Assembly: GCF_046569695.1 (NCBI RefSeq) | Contig: NZ_JBKHUI010000002.1 | Coordinates: 310,001-374,000, forward strand | DNA: 64,000 bases | Direction of reading: 5' to 3' | Source of the DNA: Kluyvera sp046569695 | Lineage (GTDB): Bacteria > Pseudomonadota > Gammaproteobacteria > Enterobacterales > Enterobacteriaceae | Shown here: piece by piece, positions 43,605 to 53,297 of the stretch | How positions within the stretch are numbered: position 1 is the stretch's first letter | How the letters are laid out: each line of letters opens with the position of its first letter | Notes under the pieces: model-generated | Databases searched by the model: none | Seen by the model: the letters and a program-made list of their open reading frames with translations, nothing else | What the model was told of the DNA's origin: nothing | Program-made: the position numbers and the translations under genes

Positions 43605-44660
43605 TTATATCCCTAAAAGAAGTTGCCTTTCCAGCTGCGGGTCAAGCAGCGTAACGTGCAGGCCAACCAGGCGCACCCCGCGCCCGGCACGGCGTTCCTG
43701 CCACGACTGATAGGCCGTGGCAAGCAGGTCGTCTTTGGTCAGCTTCGGCCAGACGTGCTCCTGGGTGGTTTGCTGAAAATCATTAAACTTGAGTTTTATC
43801 CCCTGCCGGGCGATGCGCAGGTCGGGCCGGACTTTCGCCAACCGCCGTTCCAGTTCGGGGTAGAGACGCTCGACGATCGCTTCACAGTCAGCCCATTCAT
43901 GGATGTCCTCTTCCAGCGTGCGCTCAACGCCGATCGACTTTCGCTGGCGATCGTTGTGGATCTCACGCTCGTCGATCCCATGGCTACGTTCCCAGAGGAT
44001 CCGCCCGAATTTACCAAAGCGCTTGAGCAGCATGGCAAGGTCGCTGTTTTGTACGTCTTCGCAGGTACGCAACCCCATGCTTTCAAGCTTAGCGGCCGAC
44101 ACCTTGCCCACGCCGGGAATTTTACCGAGCGGTAGGGTTTTGAGGAAACCGGGAACCTCGTCGGGGGTCAGCACAAACTGGCCGTTAGGTTTATTGAGGT
44201 CAGAGGCGATTTTGGCGAGAAACTTCACCGGCGCTACCCCCGCCGATGCGGTCAGCGAGAGTTCGTTAAAGATAGTCTGGCGGATCTCCTGGGCCATCAG
44301 CGTAGCCGATCCATAACAATGAGGGCTGGCGCTAACGTCCAGATAGGCTTCATCCAGCGACAGCGGTTCGATAAGCGAGGTATAGCGGGAGAAAATTTCC
44401 CGAATATGGTTCGAGGCTTCACGATAGGCTTCAAAACGCCCCGGCAGCAGCGTGAGATGCGGGCAGAGCTTCAGCGCCATTCCGGTCGGCATGGCGCTGC
44501 GCACGCCAAATTTACGCGCCGGATAGTTGGCCGTGCTTATCACCCCACGCTGTACCCGACTGCCGCCGATAGCGATAGGAATATCGCGCAGCGCCGGGTT
44601 GTCGCGCATTTCCACCGCGGCAAAGAAGCAGTCCATATCGATATGGATTATTTTGCGCAT
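43605..44660 (-). CDS. dinB: DNA polymerase IV (Y-family)
   Basis: A 351-residue Pol IV with catalytic HIDMDCFFAAVEMRD (Asp8) and SLDEAYLDV (Asp103, Glu104), thumb HhH motif and little-finger domain. The C-terminus RQLLLGI lines up with the beta-clamp-binding QLVLGL motif of E. coli. It performs error-prone translesion synthesis. A LexA box 20 bp upstream shows SOS control. Confidence 0.97.
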   Translation of the reverse strand: MRKIIHIDMDCFFAAVEMRDNPALRDIPIAIGGSRVQRGVISTANYPARKFGVRSAMPTGMALKLCPHLTLLPGRFEAYREASNHIREIFSRYTSLIEPLSLDEAYLDVSASPHCYGSATLMAQEIRQTIFNELSLTASAGVAPVKFLAKIASDLNKPNGQFVLTPDEVPGFLKTLPLGKIPGVGKVSAAKLESMGLRTCEDVQNSDLAMLLKRFGKFGRILWERSHGIDEREIHNDRQRKSIGVERTLEEDIHEWADCEAIVERLYPELERRLAKVRPDLRIARQGIKLKFNDFQQTTQEHVWPKLTKDDLLATAYQSWQERRAGRGVRLVGLHVTLLDPQLERQLLLGI

Positions 44661-44680
44661 CAGGCTCCCCTCACAAATAC

Positions 44681-44696
44681 CTGTTTAAGTATACAG
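44681..44696. promoter_or_regulatory. LexA box of dinB
   Basis: CTGT-N8-ACAG core (CTGTTTAAGTATACAG) directly upstream of dinB. Confidence 0.85.
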
Positions 44697-44755
44697 TATA
44701 TTTATAAGGGGAGGAAAGGCAGCGCGGCGATATTTCCGGCAAAGACGAGGAAGGG

Positions 44756-45573
44756 TTACGGTTTCACTACGGCTCCCCGGCGTAGCGATGTGGTCTGCTG
44801 TTTATCTAACTGTTTGACCAGCGGCTGCACGATTTTTTCACCGTGCTGACCAAAGTACTGATACAGCGTGTCCGAGGCGCTCTGGGTCAGCACCATAATC
44901 TCAATACGGCGGTTGCCCGCGCTCTCGGGATTTTTACTGTCCAGCAGCATCTGGTCCGCCATCGCGCTGACCTGCATCACCTTACCCTGCGGCATCCCGG
45001 CCTGCTCCAGCACGCGACGCGCAGAGAGCGCCCGGTCGCCGGAAAGGTTCCAGTTGTTGTAGGCGTCACTTTTATAGGCCATCGCATCGGTGTGGCCGGT
45101 GATAATTATCTTGTTATCCAGCGAGTCAAAGACCGGCGCCAATTCCACCAGCAGCGATTTGAAAAACGGCATGATCTTCGCGCTGCCGCGCTCAAACATA
45201 TTCCGGTTCTGATCGTCTTTAATCAGTACGCGCAACCCCTGGGGCACAATCTCCATTTCGAGGTTGGTTTCCATATGCGCATTACGGGCGATGGCGCTGA
45301 TGTCGGTCGCCAGTTCACCCAGTTCACGGGCCGATTTCTGCTTCAGCAGCACCGTTTTATCATTCACATCCTTCGCTTTTTTGGCATTCTCTTCGCTGAT
45401 TTTCGCCAGTTCTTCCGGGCTCATCGTCGTGCGTTTGGCAACTTTCGTCGCCGGACCCGGCTTCGCTATCTTACTAAGCGATGTCAGGCCGCCGCCGTTA
45501 AAGATAGACTGACCGTGCAGCGCGGCGACGATATTCTCACGTTCGGATTTACTGACGCTGTTGACTATCAACT
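44756..45573 (-). pseudogene. lafU: lafU (lateral flagellar MotB-like stator), 5' end deleted
   Basis: The frame matches LafU from IVNSVSKSERENI to the C-terminus, including the OmpA-like domain ITGHTDAMAY and NRRIEIMVL. The first 45 or so residues, with the membrane helix, are missing; upstream codons to 45691 are the reverse strand of lfhA. It is one half of the Flag-2 deletion scar. Confidence 0.9.
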
Positions 45574-47270
45574 TCATCGTGGTGACCAAAGGGGCCGAGC
45601 GTATTTCCGAAGTCTCCGCCCGCTTCACCCTCGATGCGATGCCGGGCAAGCAGATGGCTATCGACGCCGACCTCAACGCCGGACTTATCAATCAGGCGCA
45701 GGCCCAGACACGGCGTAAAGACGTGGCGGGCGAAGCGGACTTCTACGGCGCGATGGACGGGGCGTCGAAATTCGTGCGCGGTGACGCCATCGCCGGGATG
45801 ATGATCCTCGCCATCAACCTTATCGGCGGCGTGTGCATCGGGATCTTCAAATACGATTTAAGCGCAGAAGCGGCCTTCCAGCAGTACGTCCTGATGACCA
45901 TTGGTGACGGTCTGGTCGCCCAGATCCCTTCTCTGCTGCTCTCTACCGCCGCGGCGATCATCGTGACTCGCGTCAGCGATAACGGCGATATCGCCACCGA
46001 CGTGCGTACCCAGCTACTGGCGACGCCGTCGATTCTCTATACCGCCACCAGCATCATGTTCGTGCTGGCGATTGTTCCGGGTATGCCGCACTTCCCGTTC
46101 CTCGCCTTCAGCGCCCTGCTGGGGTTCACCGCCTGGCGCTTGAGCCATCGACCGAAGGCCGCCGAACAGGAGGAAAAAAGCCTCGAAACGCTGACCAAAA
46201 CCATTAGCGAAAACGCCGAACAGGTGGTCAGTTGGGAAACCATTCCGCTGATTGAACCCATCAGCCTGAGCCTCGGCTACAAGCTGGTTTCTTTGGTGGA
46301 TAAATCAAAGGGCAACCCGCTCACCCAGCGTATTCGCGGGGTAAGACAGGTTATCTCTGACACCAACGGCGTGCTGTTGCCGGAGATTCGTATCCGCGAA
46401 AACTTCCGCCTCAAGGCCAGCCAGTACGCGATTTACATCAACGGTATTAAAGCCGATGAGGCCGATATTCCTGCCGATAAGCTGATGGCGCTGCCCTCCA
46501 GCGAAACCTACGGCGAAATCGACGGCGTGCTGGGGAGTGACCCGGCCTATGGGATGCCGGTCACCTGGATCCAGCCGGCGCAAAAAGCAAAAGCGCTGAA
46601 TATGGGGTATCAGGTGATCGACAGCGCCAGCGTTATCGCCACCCATGTGAACAAGATTATCCGCCGCCATATCCCGGATCTGTTCAACTACGATGACATC
46701 ACGCAGTTGCATAACCGTCTCTCCTCCATGGCGCCACGGCTCGCCGAAGATCTTAGCGCTGCGCTGAACTACAGCCAGCTGCTGAAGGTGTATCGCGCAC
46801 TATTGGTTGAAGGCGTTCCCGTCCGCGATATCGTCACCATCGCCACGGTGCTGGTCGCCAGCAGCGCAACCACCAAAGATCCGATTCTGCTGGTTGCCGA
46901 TGTACGGCTGGCGCTGCGTCGCAGCATTACCCATCCGCTGGTTCGCAAGCAGGAGTTGTCGGTTTACACCCTGAATAATGAGCTGGAAAACCTGCTGTCG
47001 AACGTGGTGAATCAGGCGCAGCAGAGCGGAAAAGTGATGCTCGATAGCGTTCCGGTTGACCCGAATATGCTCAACCAATTCCAGACTCATATGCCGCAGG
47101 TGAAAGAGCAGATGAAAGCGGCGGGGAAAGAACCAGTGCTGCTGGTTGCGCCACAGCTGCGCCCGCTGCTGGCGCGCTATGCTCGCCTTTTTGCTCCGGG
47201 CCTTCACGTGCTCTCCTATAACGAAGTTCCCGATGAGCTGGAATTAAAAATCATGGGGGCATTAAGCTAA
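45574..47270 (+). pseudogene. lfhA: lfhA/fhiA (lateral flagellar export protein FlhA-like), 5' end deleted
   Basis: The frame matches FlhA-type export proteins from NFIVVTKGAERISEV onward (about 565 residues): cytoplasmic loop ARFTLDAMPGKQMAIDADLN, membrane helices, then the full cytoplasmic domain ending LKIMGALS. The first 130 or so residues with four helices are missing. It is back to back with truncated lafU, so a lateral flagellar cluster once between them has been deleted, as in E. coli K-12. Confidence 0.9.
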
Positions 47271-47383
47271 AGAAATAGATTTGGCGGCAGTTAAGTTCCC
47301 CTTAATTTTTGCCGCTTTATAGCTGCGAGTGTGCCAGGAAGGCATTTTTTAGATAATTGATTTATTGCCAGAGATATCACCCG

Positions 47384-47674
47384 ATGAGAGATGAAAAAGT
47401 AAAATGGAATTTTGCTTACCGCTCAGGGCACTATTCTCGACGCGACTACTCCCCAAGCTTTATGGAATTTGTGCATCGTCAGGAGGAGCGTCAGGAACAC
47501 GACGATCAGCAGATAAAGAAGCTCACCCTCAACGGTACATCAATACCGGCAGATACACCCGGAAAGCGCACCGTTGAGCGTCCTTCAGTACCGCTGCTTA
47601 GCCTTGCCGATTTGCTGTTGGCGGGTACGCTGATGTTTCTTTTTATCACCCTGCTTTTGCTTATTATGAACTAA
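47384..47674 (+). CDS. Hypothetical protein with C-terminal membrane anchor
   Basis: A 96-residue protein (MRDEKVKWNFAYRSGHYSRR onward). The polar N-terminal 65 residues are rich in Glu, Gln, Arg and His, and a single hydrophobic segment at the C-terminus (LADLLLAGTLMFLFITLLLL) predicts a tail anchor. A TTG nine codons upstream is an alternative start. It overlaps the yafL stop by 4 bp (convergent). Not recognised. Confidence 0.55.
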   Translation: MRDEKVKWNFAYRSGHYSRRDYSPSFMEFVHRQEERQEHDDQQIKKLTLNGTSIPADTPGKRTVERPSVPLLSLADLLLAGTLMFLFITLLLLIMN

Positions 47675-48432
47675 AGAACGGTATTTTCTGTCAGGATCCG
47701 CCGTGCGCCAAGGTAGTGATCCTGCCAGAATATATCCGCTAAATGGCTGACGCGGATAGTTTCTCCCGTACGCGGAGATTCAATAAAATCACCGTTGCCC
47801 AGATAAACACCCATATGGTCCGCTATTTCTTTACTGTGAATATGGAAGAAGAGTAGATCACCACGGCGTAGATCGTTATTTGAGACGATCGTTGCTCGGC
47901 GGTAGTGATACATTTCATTAGCCGTGCGCGGTAATTTCGCCGCGAGGATCTTATTGTAGGCGTAAAATATCAGCCCGCTGCAATCAAACCCCCGATCGGG
48001 ATTCACCCCGCCCCAGACATACGGTTTACCCAGCTGCTGTTCAAGGCGATGAATCGCGACTTCAGTCATGTTGTGCAGATGGTCGCTACTGAGAAAATGC
48101 GGGTTCTCAGCCAGCGCCTGCCAGCGGCGATCGCTGGCTTTCAGCGGCCCCGGGAACCATTCCGGATGCTGTTTAATCAACAGGCGATTTTGCTGACGCA
48201 GCGCTCTCTTGCTGTCCGCGTCACCCACCACAATATAGCTGGCCTGCTTTTTCAGCGTCGAATGATACTTCCCCCACAGCTTTTCCCGGTTACGCATGCG
48301 CAGCGTCGCCCCATAGCTGAGAGAAGTACTGACAATAGGCTTGCGGGTATGCGCAAAAGTGAGCGGACTCAGCACCATACCGATCAACAGTACGGCAGGA
48401 AGAAGACGGGCGAATGTAGAGGGGGAAGACAT
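47671..48432 (-). CDS. yafL: NlpC/P60-family cell wall peptidase YafL
   Basis: A 253-residue protein with an N-terminal signal sequence (hydrophobic to about residue 27). The NlpC/P60 domain has catalytic Cys in RGFDCSGLIFYAY, His in DHMGVYLGNG and a following polar residue. Such enzymes cut D-glutamyl-diaminopimelate bonds in peptidoglycan stem peptides. Synteny with lfhA and yafK agrees with yafL. Confidence 0.92.
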   Translation of the reverse strand: MSSPSTFARLLPAVLLIGMVLSPLTFAHTRKPIVSTSLSYGATLRMRNREKLWGKYHSTLKKQASYIVVGDADSKRALRQQNRLLIKQHPEWFPGPLKASDRRWQALAENPHFLSSDHLHNMTEVAIHRLEQQLGKPYVWGGVNPDRGFDCSGLIFYAYNKILAAKLPRTANEMYHYRRATIVSNNDLRRGDLLFFHIHSKEIADHMGVYLGNGDFIESPRTGETIRVSHLADIFWQDHYLGARRILTENTVL

Positions 48433-48580
48433 GGAAACCTTTCGACTGTGATGCGTCGAAACAGTTTACTGTGGCCTGGTTAACGCCAGGATTAAATCTC
48501 GATTATTAATCAATTAATACTTATATTTCATTGCGTTAAACAACCCGGCATAAGGACATCATGCCGGGTTATCCGTCGAC

Positions 48581-48799
48581 CTACAGAATACGATTCTGCT
48601 GGCGCTGCGCTTCCTTCGCCATGCGCTTTTTACGCGCATCGCAGGGTTCAGGGCAGTTACACACTTTCTCCATCCCCAGCGTAGAAATCCCACCGCAGCT
48701 GCCCTGCAGGCTTTTGCGCTTCACGATATAGCCCAGCGACATGCCGAAAATCACCAGCACAAAAATGCAGAATGTCGCCAGAAAGACCGTTAACATCAT
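48581..48799 (-). CDS. nqrM: Na+-NQR maturation protein NqrM
   Basis: A 72-residue protein with one N-terminal membrane helix (residues 2-26) followed by a Cys-rich tail (SCGG, VCNCPEPC). It is thought to supply iron for the iron-cysteine centre of NqrD/NqrE. Its ATG overlaps the nqrF stop by one base, so translation is probably coupled. Confidence 0.93.
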   Translation of the reverse strand: MMLTVFLATFCIFVLVIFGMSLGYIVKRKSLQGSCGGISTLGMEKVCNCPEPCDARKKRMAKEAQRQQNRIL

Positions 48800-50022
48800 C
48801 AGCCTCCAAAGTCGTCGAGCATGATGTTCTCATCCTCTACGCCCAAATCTTTGAGCATTTTGATAACCGCAGCGTTCATCATTGGCGGCCCACACATATA
48901 GAACTCGCAGTCTTCCGGCGCCGGGTGGTCACGCAGGTAGTTTTCATACAGAACGTTATGAATAAAGCCAGTATAGCCCGTCCAGTTATCCTCCGGCAGC
49001 GCGTCGGAAAGCGCGATGTGGAAGGTAAAGTTCAGGTTTTCCTGCGCCAGCTTTTCAAACTCTTCCTGATAGAACATTTCGCGCAGCGAGCGCGCGCCGT
49101 ACCAGAAACTGATTTTACGGTTGCTATGCAGCCGCTTAAGCTGGTCGAAGATGTGCGAGCGCATCGGCGCCATCCCGGCGCCACCGCCGATAAACACCAT
49201 TTCCGCCTCGGTCTCTTTGGCAAAGAATTCGCCAAACGGCCCGGAGATCGTCACTTTATCGCCCGCTTTCAGCGACCAGATGTAAGAGGACATAATCCCC
49301 GGCGGTACGTCAGGCGCGGACGGCGGTGGCGTAGCGATACGCACGTTGAGCATGATAATGCCCTTCTCGTCCGGATAGTTCGCCATCGAGTAGGCTCGCA
49401 GGGTCGGCTCTTTCACGTCGGAAACATAGCGGAAGAGGTTGAATTTATCCCAGTCGCCACGGTATTCATCCGGCACGTCAAAGTCGGCGTAAGCCACTTT
49501 ATGCGGCGGGCATTCAATCTGAATATAGCCCCCGGCGCGGAACGGCACGCTTTCTCCTGCCGGAATGGCAAGCTTCAGCTCTTTAATAAACGTGGCTTTG
49601 TTATCGTTAGAGATAACTTCACATTCCCACTTCTTCACGCCGAACACCTCGTCCGGCAGTTCAATTTTCATATCCTGACGCACGGCAACCTGGCAGGCCA
49701 GACGACAGCCCTCTTTGGCTTCGCGCTTGGTGATATGCGAAAGCTCGGTTGGCAGAATATCGCCGCCCCCCTCTTTCACCTTCACCCGGCACTGGCCACA
49801 GGAACCACCGCCACCGCAGGCAGATGAGATAAAGATGCCGTTGCTGGAGAGGGTATTCAGCAGCTTGTCGCCGGCCGGCGTTTTGATCTGCTTGTCCGCT
49901 TCGTTATTGATTTCAATCACCACATCACCGGCATTTACCAGCTTCGATTTGGCAAACAGAATCAGTACCGACAGCACCAGCACAATCAGCGTAAACATCA
50001 CTACGCCAAGTAATATTTCCAT
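48799..50022 (-). CDS. nqrF: Na+-translocating NADH:quinone reductase subunit F
   Basis: A 407-residue electron-input subunit: an N-terminal helix (3-24), then a 2Fe-2S ferredoxin domain with Cys69, 75, 78 and 110, an FAD domain (RAYSMANYP) and an NADH domain (FIGGGAGMAPMRSHI, YMCGPPMMNA). It oxidises NADH and passes electrons to FMN in the membrane subunits. Confidence 0.97.
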   Translation of the reverse strand: MEILLGVVMFTLIVLVLSVLILFAKSKLVNAGDVVIEINNEADKQIKTPAGDKLLNTLSSNGIFISSACGGGGSCGQCRVKVKEGGGDILPTELSHITKREAKEGCRLACQVAVRQDMKIELPDEVFGVKKWECEVISNDNKATFIKELKLAIPAGESVPFRAGGYIQIECPPHKVAYADFDVPDEYRGDWDKFNLFRYVSDVKEPTLRAYSMANYPDEKGIIMLNVRIATPPPSAPDVPPGIMSSYIWSLKAGDKVTISGPFGEFFAKETEAEMVFIGGGAGMAPMRSHIFDQLKRLHSNRKISFWYGARSLREMFYQEEFEKLAQENLNFTFHIALSDALPEDNWTGYTGFIHNVLYENYLRDHPAPEDCEFYMCGPPMMNAAVIKMLKDLGVEDENIMLDDFGG

Positions 50023-50034
50023 GATTAACGGCCC

Positions 50035-50631
50035 TTATAGCTGCACACCGGAGAACGACATAAAACCTAATGCCATCAATCCAGTGGTGATAAAGGTGAT
50101 CCCTAAGCCGCGCAGTCCCGCGGGCACGTTTGAATACTTCATCTTCTCGCGAATACCGGCCATCGCGACAATGGCTAACATCCAGCCAATGCCGGAGCCA
50201 AAGCCATAGACGATGGATTCACCGAAGTTGTAGTCGCGCTGCACCATGAACGATACACCGCCGAAGATGGCGCAGTTCACCGCAATCAGCGGCAGGAATA
50301 TGCCCAGCGCGGTGTAGAGTGACGGGAAGTATTTATCGAGGATCATCTCGAGGATCTGCACCAGCGCCGCAATCACCCCGATAAAGGTGATGAAGTTCAG
50401 GAAGCTGAGATCCACGCCGTCAACCAGCGCGCCGTCGCGCAGCACCAGGTTATAGACCAGGTTATTAATTGGCACGGCAAGGCCGAGCACAACCGTTACC
50501 GCCACGCCGAGGCCGAAGGCAGTAGAGACTTTCTTCGATACGGCGAGGAAGGTACACATCCCCAGGAAGAAGGCCAGCGCCATGTTTTCAACAAACACCG
50601 CGCGAACAAACAGGCTAATGTAATGAGCCAT
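50035..50631 (-). CDS. nqrE: Na+-NQR subunit E
   Basis: A 198-residue, six-helix membrane subunit of the RnfA/NqrE family with the conserved Cys in FLGMCTF and VNCAIFGG that help bind the membrane iron centre with NqrD. Six bases after nqrD. Confidence 0.96.
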   Translation of the reverse strand: MAHYISLFVRAVFVENMALAFFLGMCTFLAVSKKVSTAFGLGVAVTVVLGLAVPINNLVYNLVLRDGALVDGVDLSFLNFITFIGVIAALVQILEMILDKYFPSLYTALGIFLPLIAVNCAIFGGVSFMVQRDYNFGESIVYGFGSGIGWMLAIVAMAGIREKMKYSNVPAGLRGLGITFITTGLMALGFMSFSGVQL

Positions 50632-50637
50632 AATCGG

Positions 50638-51276
50638 TTACTCCTTTTCCTGCTGTTCCGGCTTCCAGCTTCGCAGCGCCCAGATCAGCAAACCGATAAT
50701 GAAAAATGCGCTCGGCGCGAGCAGGAACAGACCGTTTGGCTGATACCAGCCGCCGTTCTGCACGGTTTCCAGCACCGTGATGCCAAACAGCTTGCCACTG
50801 CCGATAAGCTCACGCAGGAAGCCAACGATCAGCAGGATGGCGCCGTAGCCCAGCCCGTTGCCGATGCCGTCCATAAAGCTCGCTAGCGGCGGAGACTTCA
50901 TGGCGTAGGCTTCCGCACGCCCCATCACGATACAGTTGGTGATGATAAGCCCCACAAAAACCGACAGCTGTTTAGAGGTTTCGTAGGCAAACGCGCGCAG
51001 CAGCTGATCGACGACGATAACCAGCGAGGCGATAATCGCCATCTGCACGATAATGCGCACGCTGTTCGGGATGTGGTGGCGGATCATCGAGATAAACATG
51101 CTCGAGAATGCCGTTACCAGCGTCACCGCTATGGTCATCACAAAGGCCGTTTCAAGCTTGGTGGTCACCGCCAGCGCTGAACAGACGCCAAGCACCTGTA
51201 ACGCAATGGGGTTATTGGCGATAAGCGGGCCAACGAGTACCCGCTTCATCTCTTTCATATCACCCTGCTCAGCCAT
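50638..51276 (-). CDS. nqrD: Na+-NQR subunit D
   Basis: A 212-residue, six-helix subunit related to RnfE; conserved Cys in VLGVCSALAV and ITNCIVMGRAEA. It forms a pseudo-symmetric pair with NqrE. Its start overlaps the nqrC stop by 8 bp. Confidence 0.96.
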   Translation of the reverse strand: MAEQGDMKEMKRVLVGPLIANNPIALQVLGVCSALAVTTKLETAFVMTIAVTLVTAFSSMFISMIRHHIPNSVRIIVQMAIIASLVIVVDQLLRAFAYETSKQLSVFVGLIITNCIVMGRAEAYAMKSPPLASFMDGIGNGLGYGAILLIVGFLRELIGSGKLFGITVLETVQNGGWYQPNGLFLLAPSAFFIIGLLIWALRSWKPEQQEKE

Positions 51277-52063
51277 GATTCAGCCCTCCTTCACGCACCT
51301 GCTTCAGGAACGGGCCAAAGCCCATTTCACCCATCCAGAACTCAAAGCTATGCTGCACCCCGTTCGAGGTGAGCGTGGCCCCGGAGAGACCGTCAACGGC
51401 ATAGAGATCGCCCTGCGGTGCCGCGCCTTTCATCACGCGCAGCGCCGGTTTGCCGTTATCGTCCACCACCCGTTTACCGACAAACTGCGCTCGCCAGTTC
51501 GGGTTTTCAATTTCACCGCCGAGGCCCGGGGTTTCCCCCTGGTCGTAGTAGGTTATGCCGCGAATAGTGCGCCCGTCGGTGTCCAGCGCGACGAAAGCGT
51601 ACATCATCGACCACAGGCCGTTGCCGTATACCGGCAGGACAACTTCCTGCACCTTCTGCTGTTCGTCTTTAATCAGGTAGATTTCCACCACGTTACTGCG
51701 GCGGCGAATTCCGGCTGGGTCTTCGCTGGAGGCCAGCGCGACGCTTTGCGCTGGGTCTTTCAGCGCCTGGCTTTGGTTAAACTTTGCCGGATCTTTGTCG
51801 AGAATTTCGCCGCTTTTTAAATCCACCAAACGCGGTACAACGCGGGCCGCGTAGATCTCGGCAACCTCATCGGCGGACATTTTGTCGTGCATTAACCCGG
51901 CAACCGCCAGGATATTGCGCTGTTTATCCAGCGCGCGCTGCTCCTGCTGGAGAGGCTTAAGCCCAACGGCGGAGCCCGCCACTACGATGGAGCAGACCAG
52001 GCAAAGCACCAGCACCACCAGCAGCGTTTTGCCGATGCTATCGTTACTTTTATTTTCAGCCAC
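51269..52063 (-). CDS. nqrC: Na+-NQR subunit C
   Basis: A 264-residue subunit with one N-terminal helix and a periplasmic FMN-binding domain; the covalent flavin Thr is in LSGATLTS. The GTG at 52063 follows GGAGGAAG and overlaps the nqrB stop by 8 bp; in-frame codons to 52120 lie inside nqrB and are not used. Confidence 0.94.
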   Translation of the reverse strand: MAENKSNDSIGKTLLVVLVLCLVCSIVVAGSAVGLKPLQQEQRALDKQRNILAVAGLMHDKMSADEVAEIYAARVVPRLVDLKSGEILDKDPAKFNQSQALKDPAQSVALASSEDPAGIRRRSNVVEIYLIKDEQQKVQEVVLPVYGNGLWSMMYAFVALDTDGRTIRGITYYDQGETPGLGGEIENPNWRAQFVGKRVVDDNGKPALRVMKGAAPQGDLYAVDGLSGATLTSNGVQHSFEFWMGEMGFGPFLKQVREGGLNHG

Positions 52064-53294
52064 GCGACTTCCTCCGCTTAATGTTGGCCTGCACCACCAG
52101 GTAGTCAAACAGCGGCGCAAAGAGGTTGGCGAACAGAATCGCCAGCATCATCCCTTCCGGATAGGCTGGGTTAACCACGCGGATTAACACGCACATCACG
52201 CCAATCAGCGCGCCATAACACCATTTGCCTTTATCGGTAAACGAGGCGGAGACCGGGTCCGTTGCCATAAACATCATGCCGAAGGCAAAGCCGCCCAGCA
52301 CCAGGTGCCAGTACCACGGCATGGCGAACATTGGGTTAGTGTCGGAGCCAATCAGATTAAACAGCGTGGCGCAGGCGATCATGCCGATCATCACCCCGGC
52401 GACGATGCGCCACGAGGCCACGCGACCAAAGATAATCAGCGCTCCACCAAGCAGAATCATCAGCGTTGAGACTTCGCCAATCGAACCGGGGATATTGCCG
52501 ATAAAAGCATCCATCCAGCTTACCGGCTGACCGGTCACAACGTTAACCAGCGACTCGCCGCCATGGCTCGCCCACTGGGAGAGCGGCGTTGCGCCGGAGA
52601 AACCGTCGGCCGCCGTCCAGACTAAATCACCGGAGATTTGCGCCGGATAGGCGAAGAACAGGAAAGCGCGACCAGCCAGTGCCGGGTTAAGGAAGTTACG
52701 CCCGGTACCGCCGAATATCTCTTTGGCAATGACGACACCAAACGAGATCCCCAGCGCCGCCTGCCACAGCGGCATGGTTGGTGGAACAATCAGCGCGAAC
52801 AGAATCGAGGTGACGAAGAAGCCTTCGTTGATCTCATGCTTACGCACGATGGAAAACAGCACTTCCCAGAAGCCGCCCACCAGAAAGACCACGGCGTAGA
52901 TAGGCACGAAGAACACCGCGCCAAGCATCATCATGCTGAGCCAGCCTGCGTCCGGGGCGAAACTCACGCCCAGCGCCTGCGCTACGCTGTAGTGCCAATT
53001 GCTGGCGATCACCTGTTGGAGTTGGTCAGCGCCGTAGAGTTTGTGCAGCGCCGGAATGGTCTGCTGACCGACGTTGTACATCCCCCAGAACATCGCCGGG
53101 AACACCGCGAACCAGACGAGAATCATCATACGTTTCAGGTCGATAGCATCACGAACGTGCGCTGCCCCCTTCGTCACATGACCCGGCGTGTAGAGCAGCG
53201 TTGCCGTTGCTTCATACAGTGGGTAGTACTTTTCCAGCTTGCCGCCCTGCGTGAAGTGCGGCTCAACTTTTTCTATTAGCTGTTTTAAGCCCAT
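52056..53294 (-). CDS. nqrB: Na+-NQR subunit B
   Basis: A 412-residue, ten-helix membrane subunit with covalently bound FMN at the Thr of FSGATPLSQ and the riboflavin/quinone site. It is the main Na+-translocating part. ATG at 53294 chosen over the GTG one codon before; 3 bp after nqrA. Confidence 0.96.
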   Translation of the reverse strand: MGLKQLIEKVEPHFTQGGKLEKYYPLYEATATLLYTPGHVTKGAAHVRDAIDLKRMMILVWFAVFPAMFWGMYNVGQQTIPALHKLYGADQLQQVIASNWHYSVAQALGVSFAPDAGWLSMMMLGAVFFVPIYAVVFLVGGFWEVLFSIVRKHEINEGFFVTSILFALIVPPTMPLWQAALGISFGVVIAKEIFGGTGRNFLNPALAGRAFLFFAYPAQISGDLVWTAADGFSGATPLSQWASHGGESLVNVVTGQPVSWMDAFIGNIPGSIGEVSTLMILLGGALIIFGRVASWRIVAGVMIGMIACATLFNLIGSDTNPMFAMPWYWHLVLGGFAFGMMFMATDPVSASFTDKGKWCYGALIGVMCVLIRVVNPAYPEGMMLAILFANLFAPLFDYLVVQANIKRRKSRG

Positions 53295-53297
53295 CAC

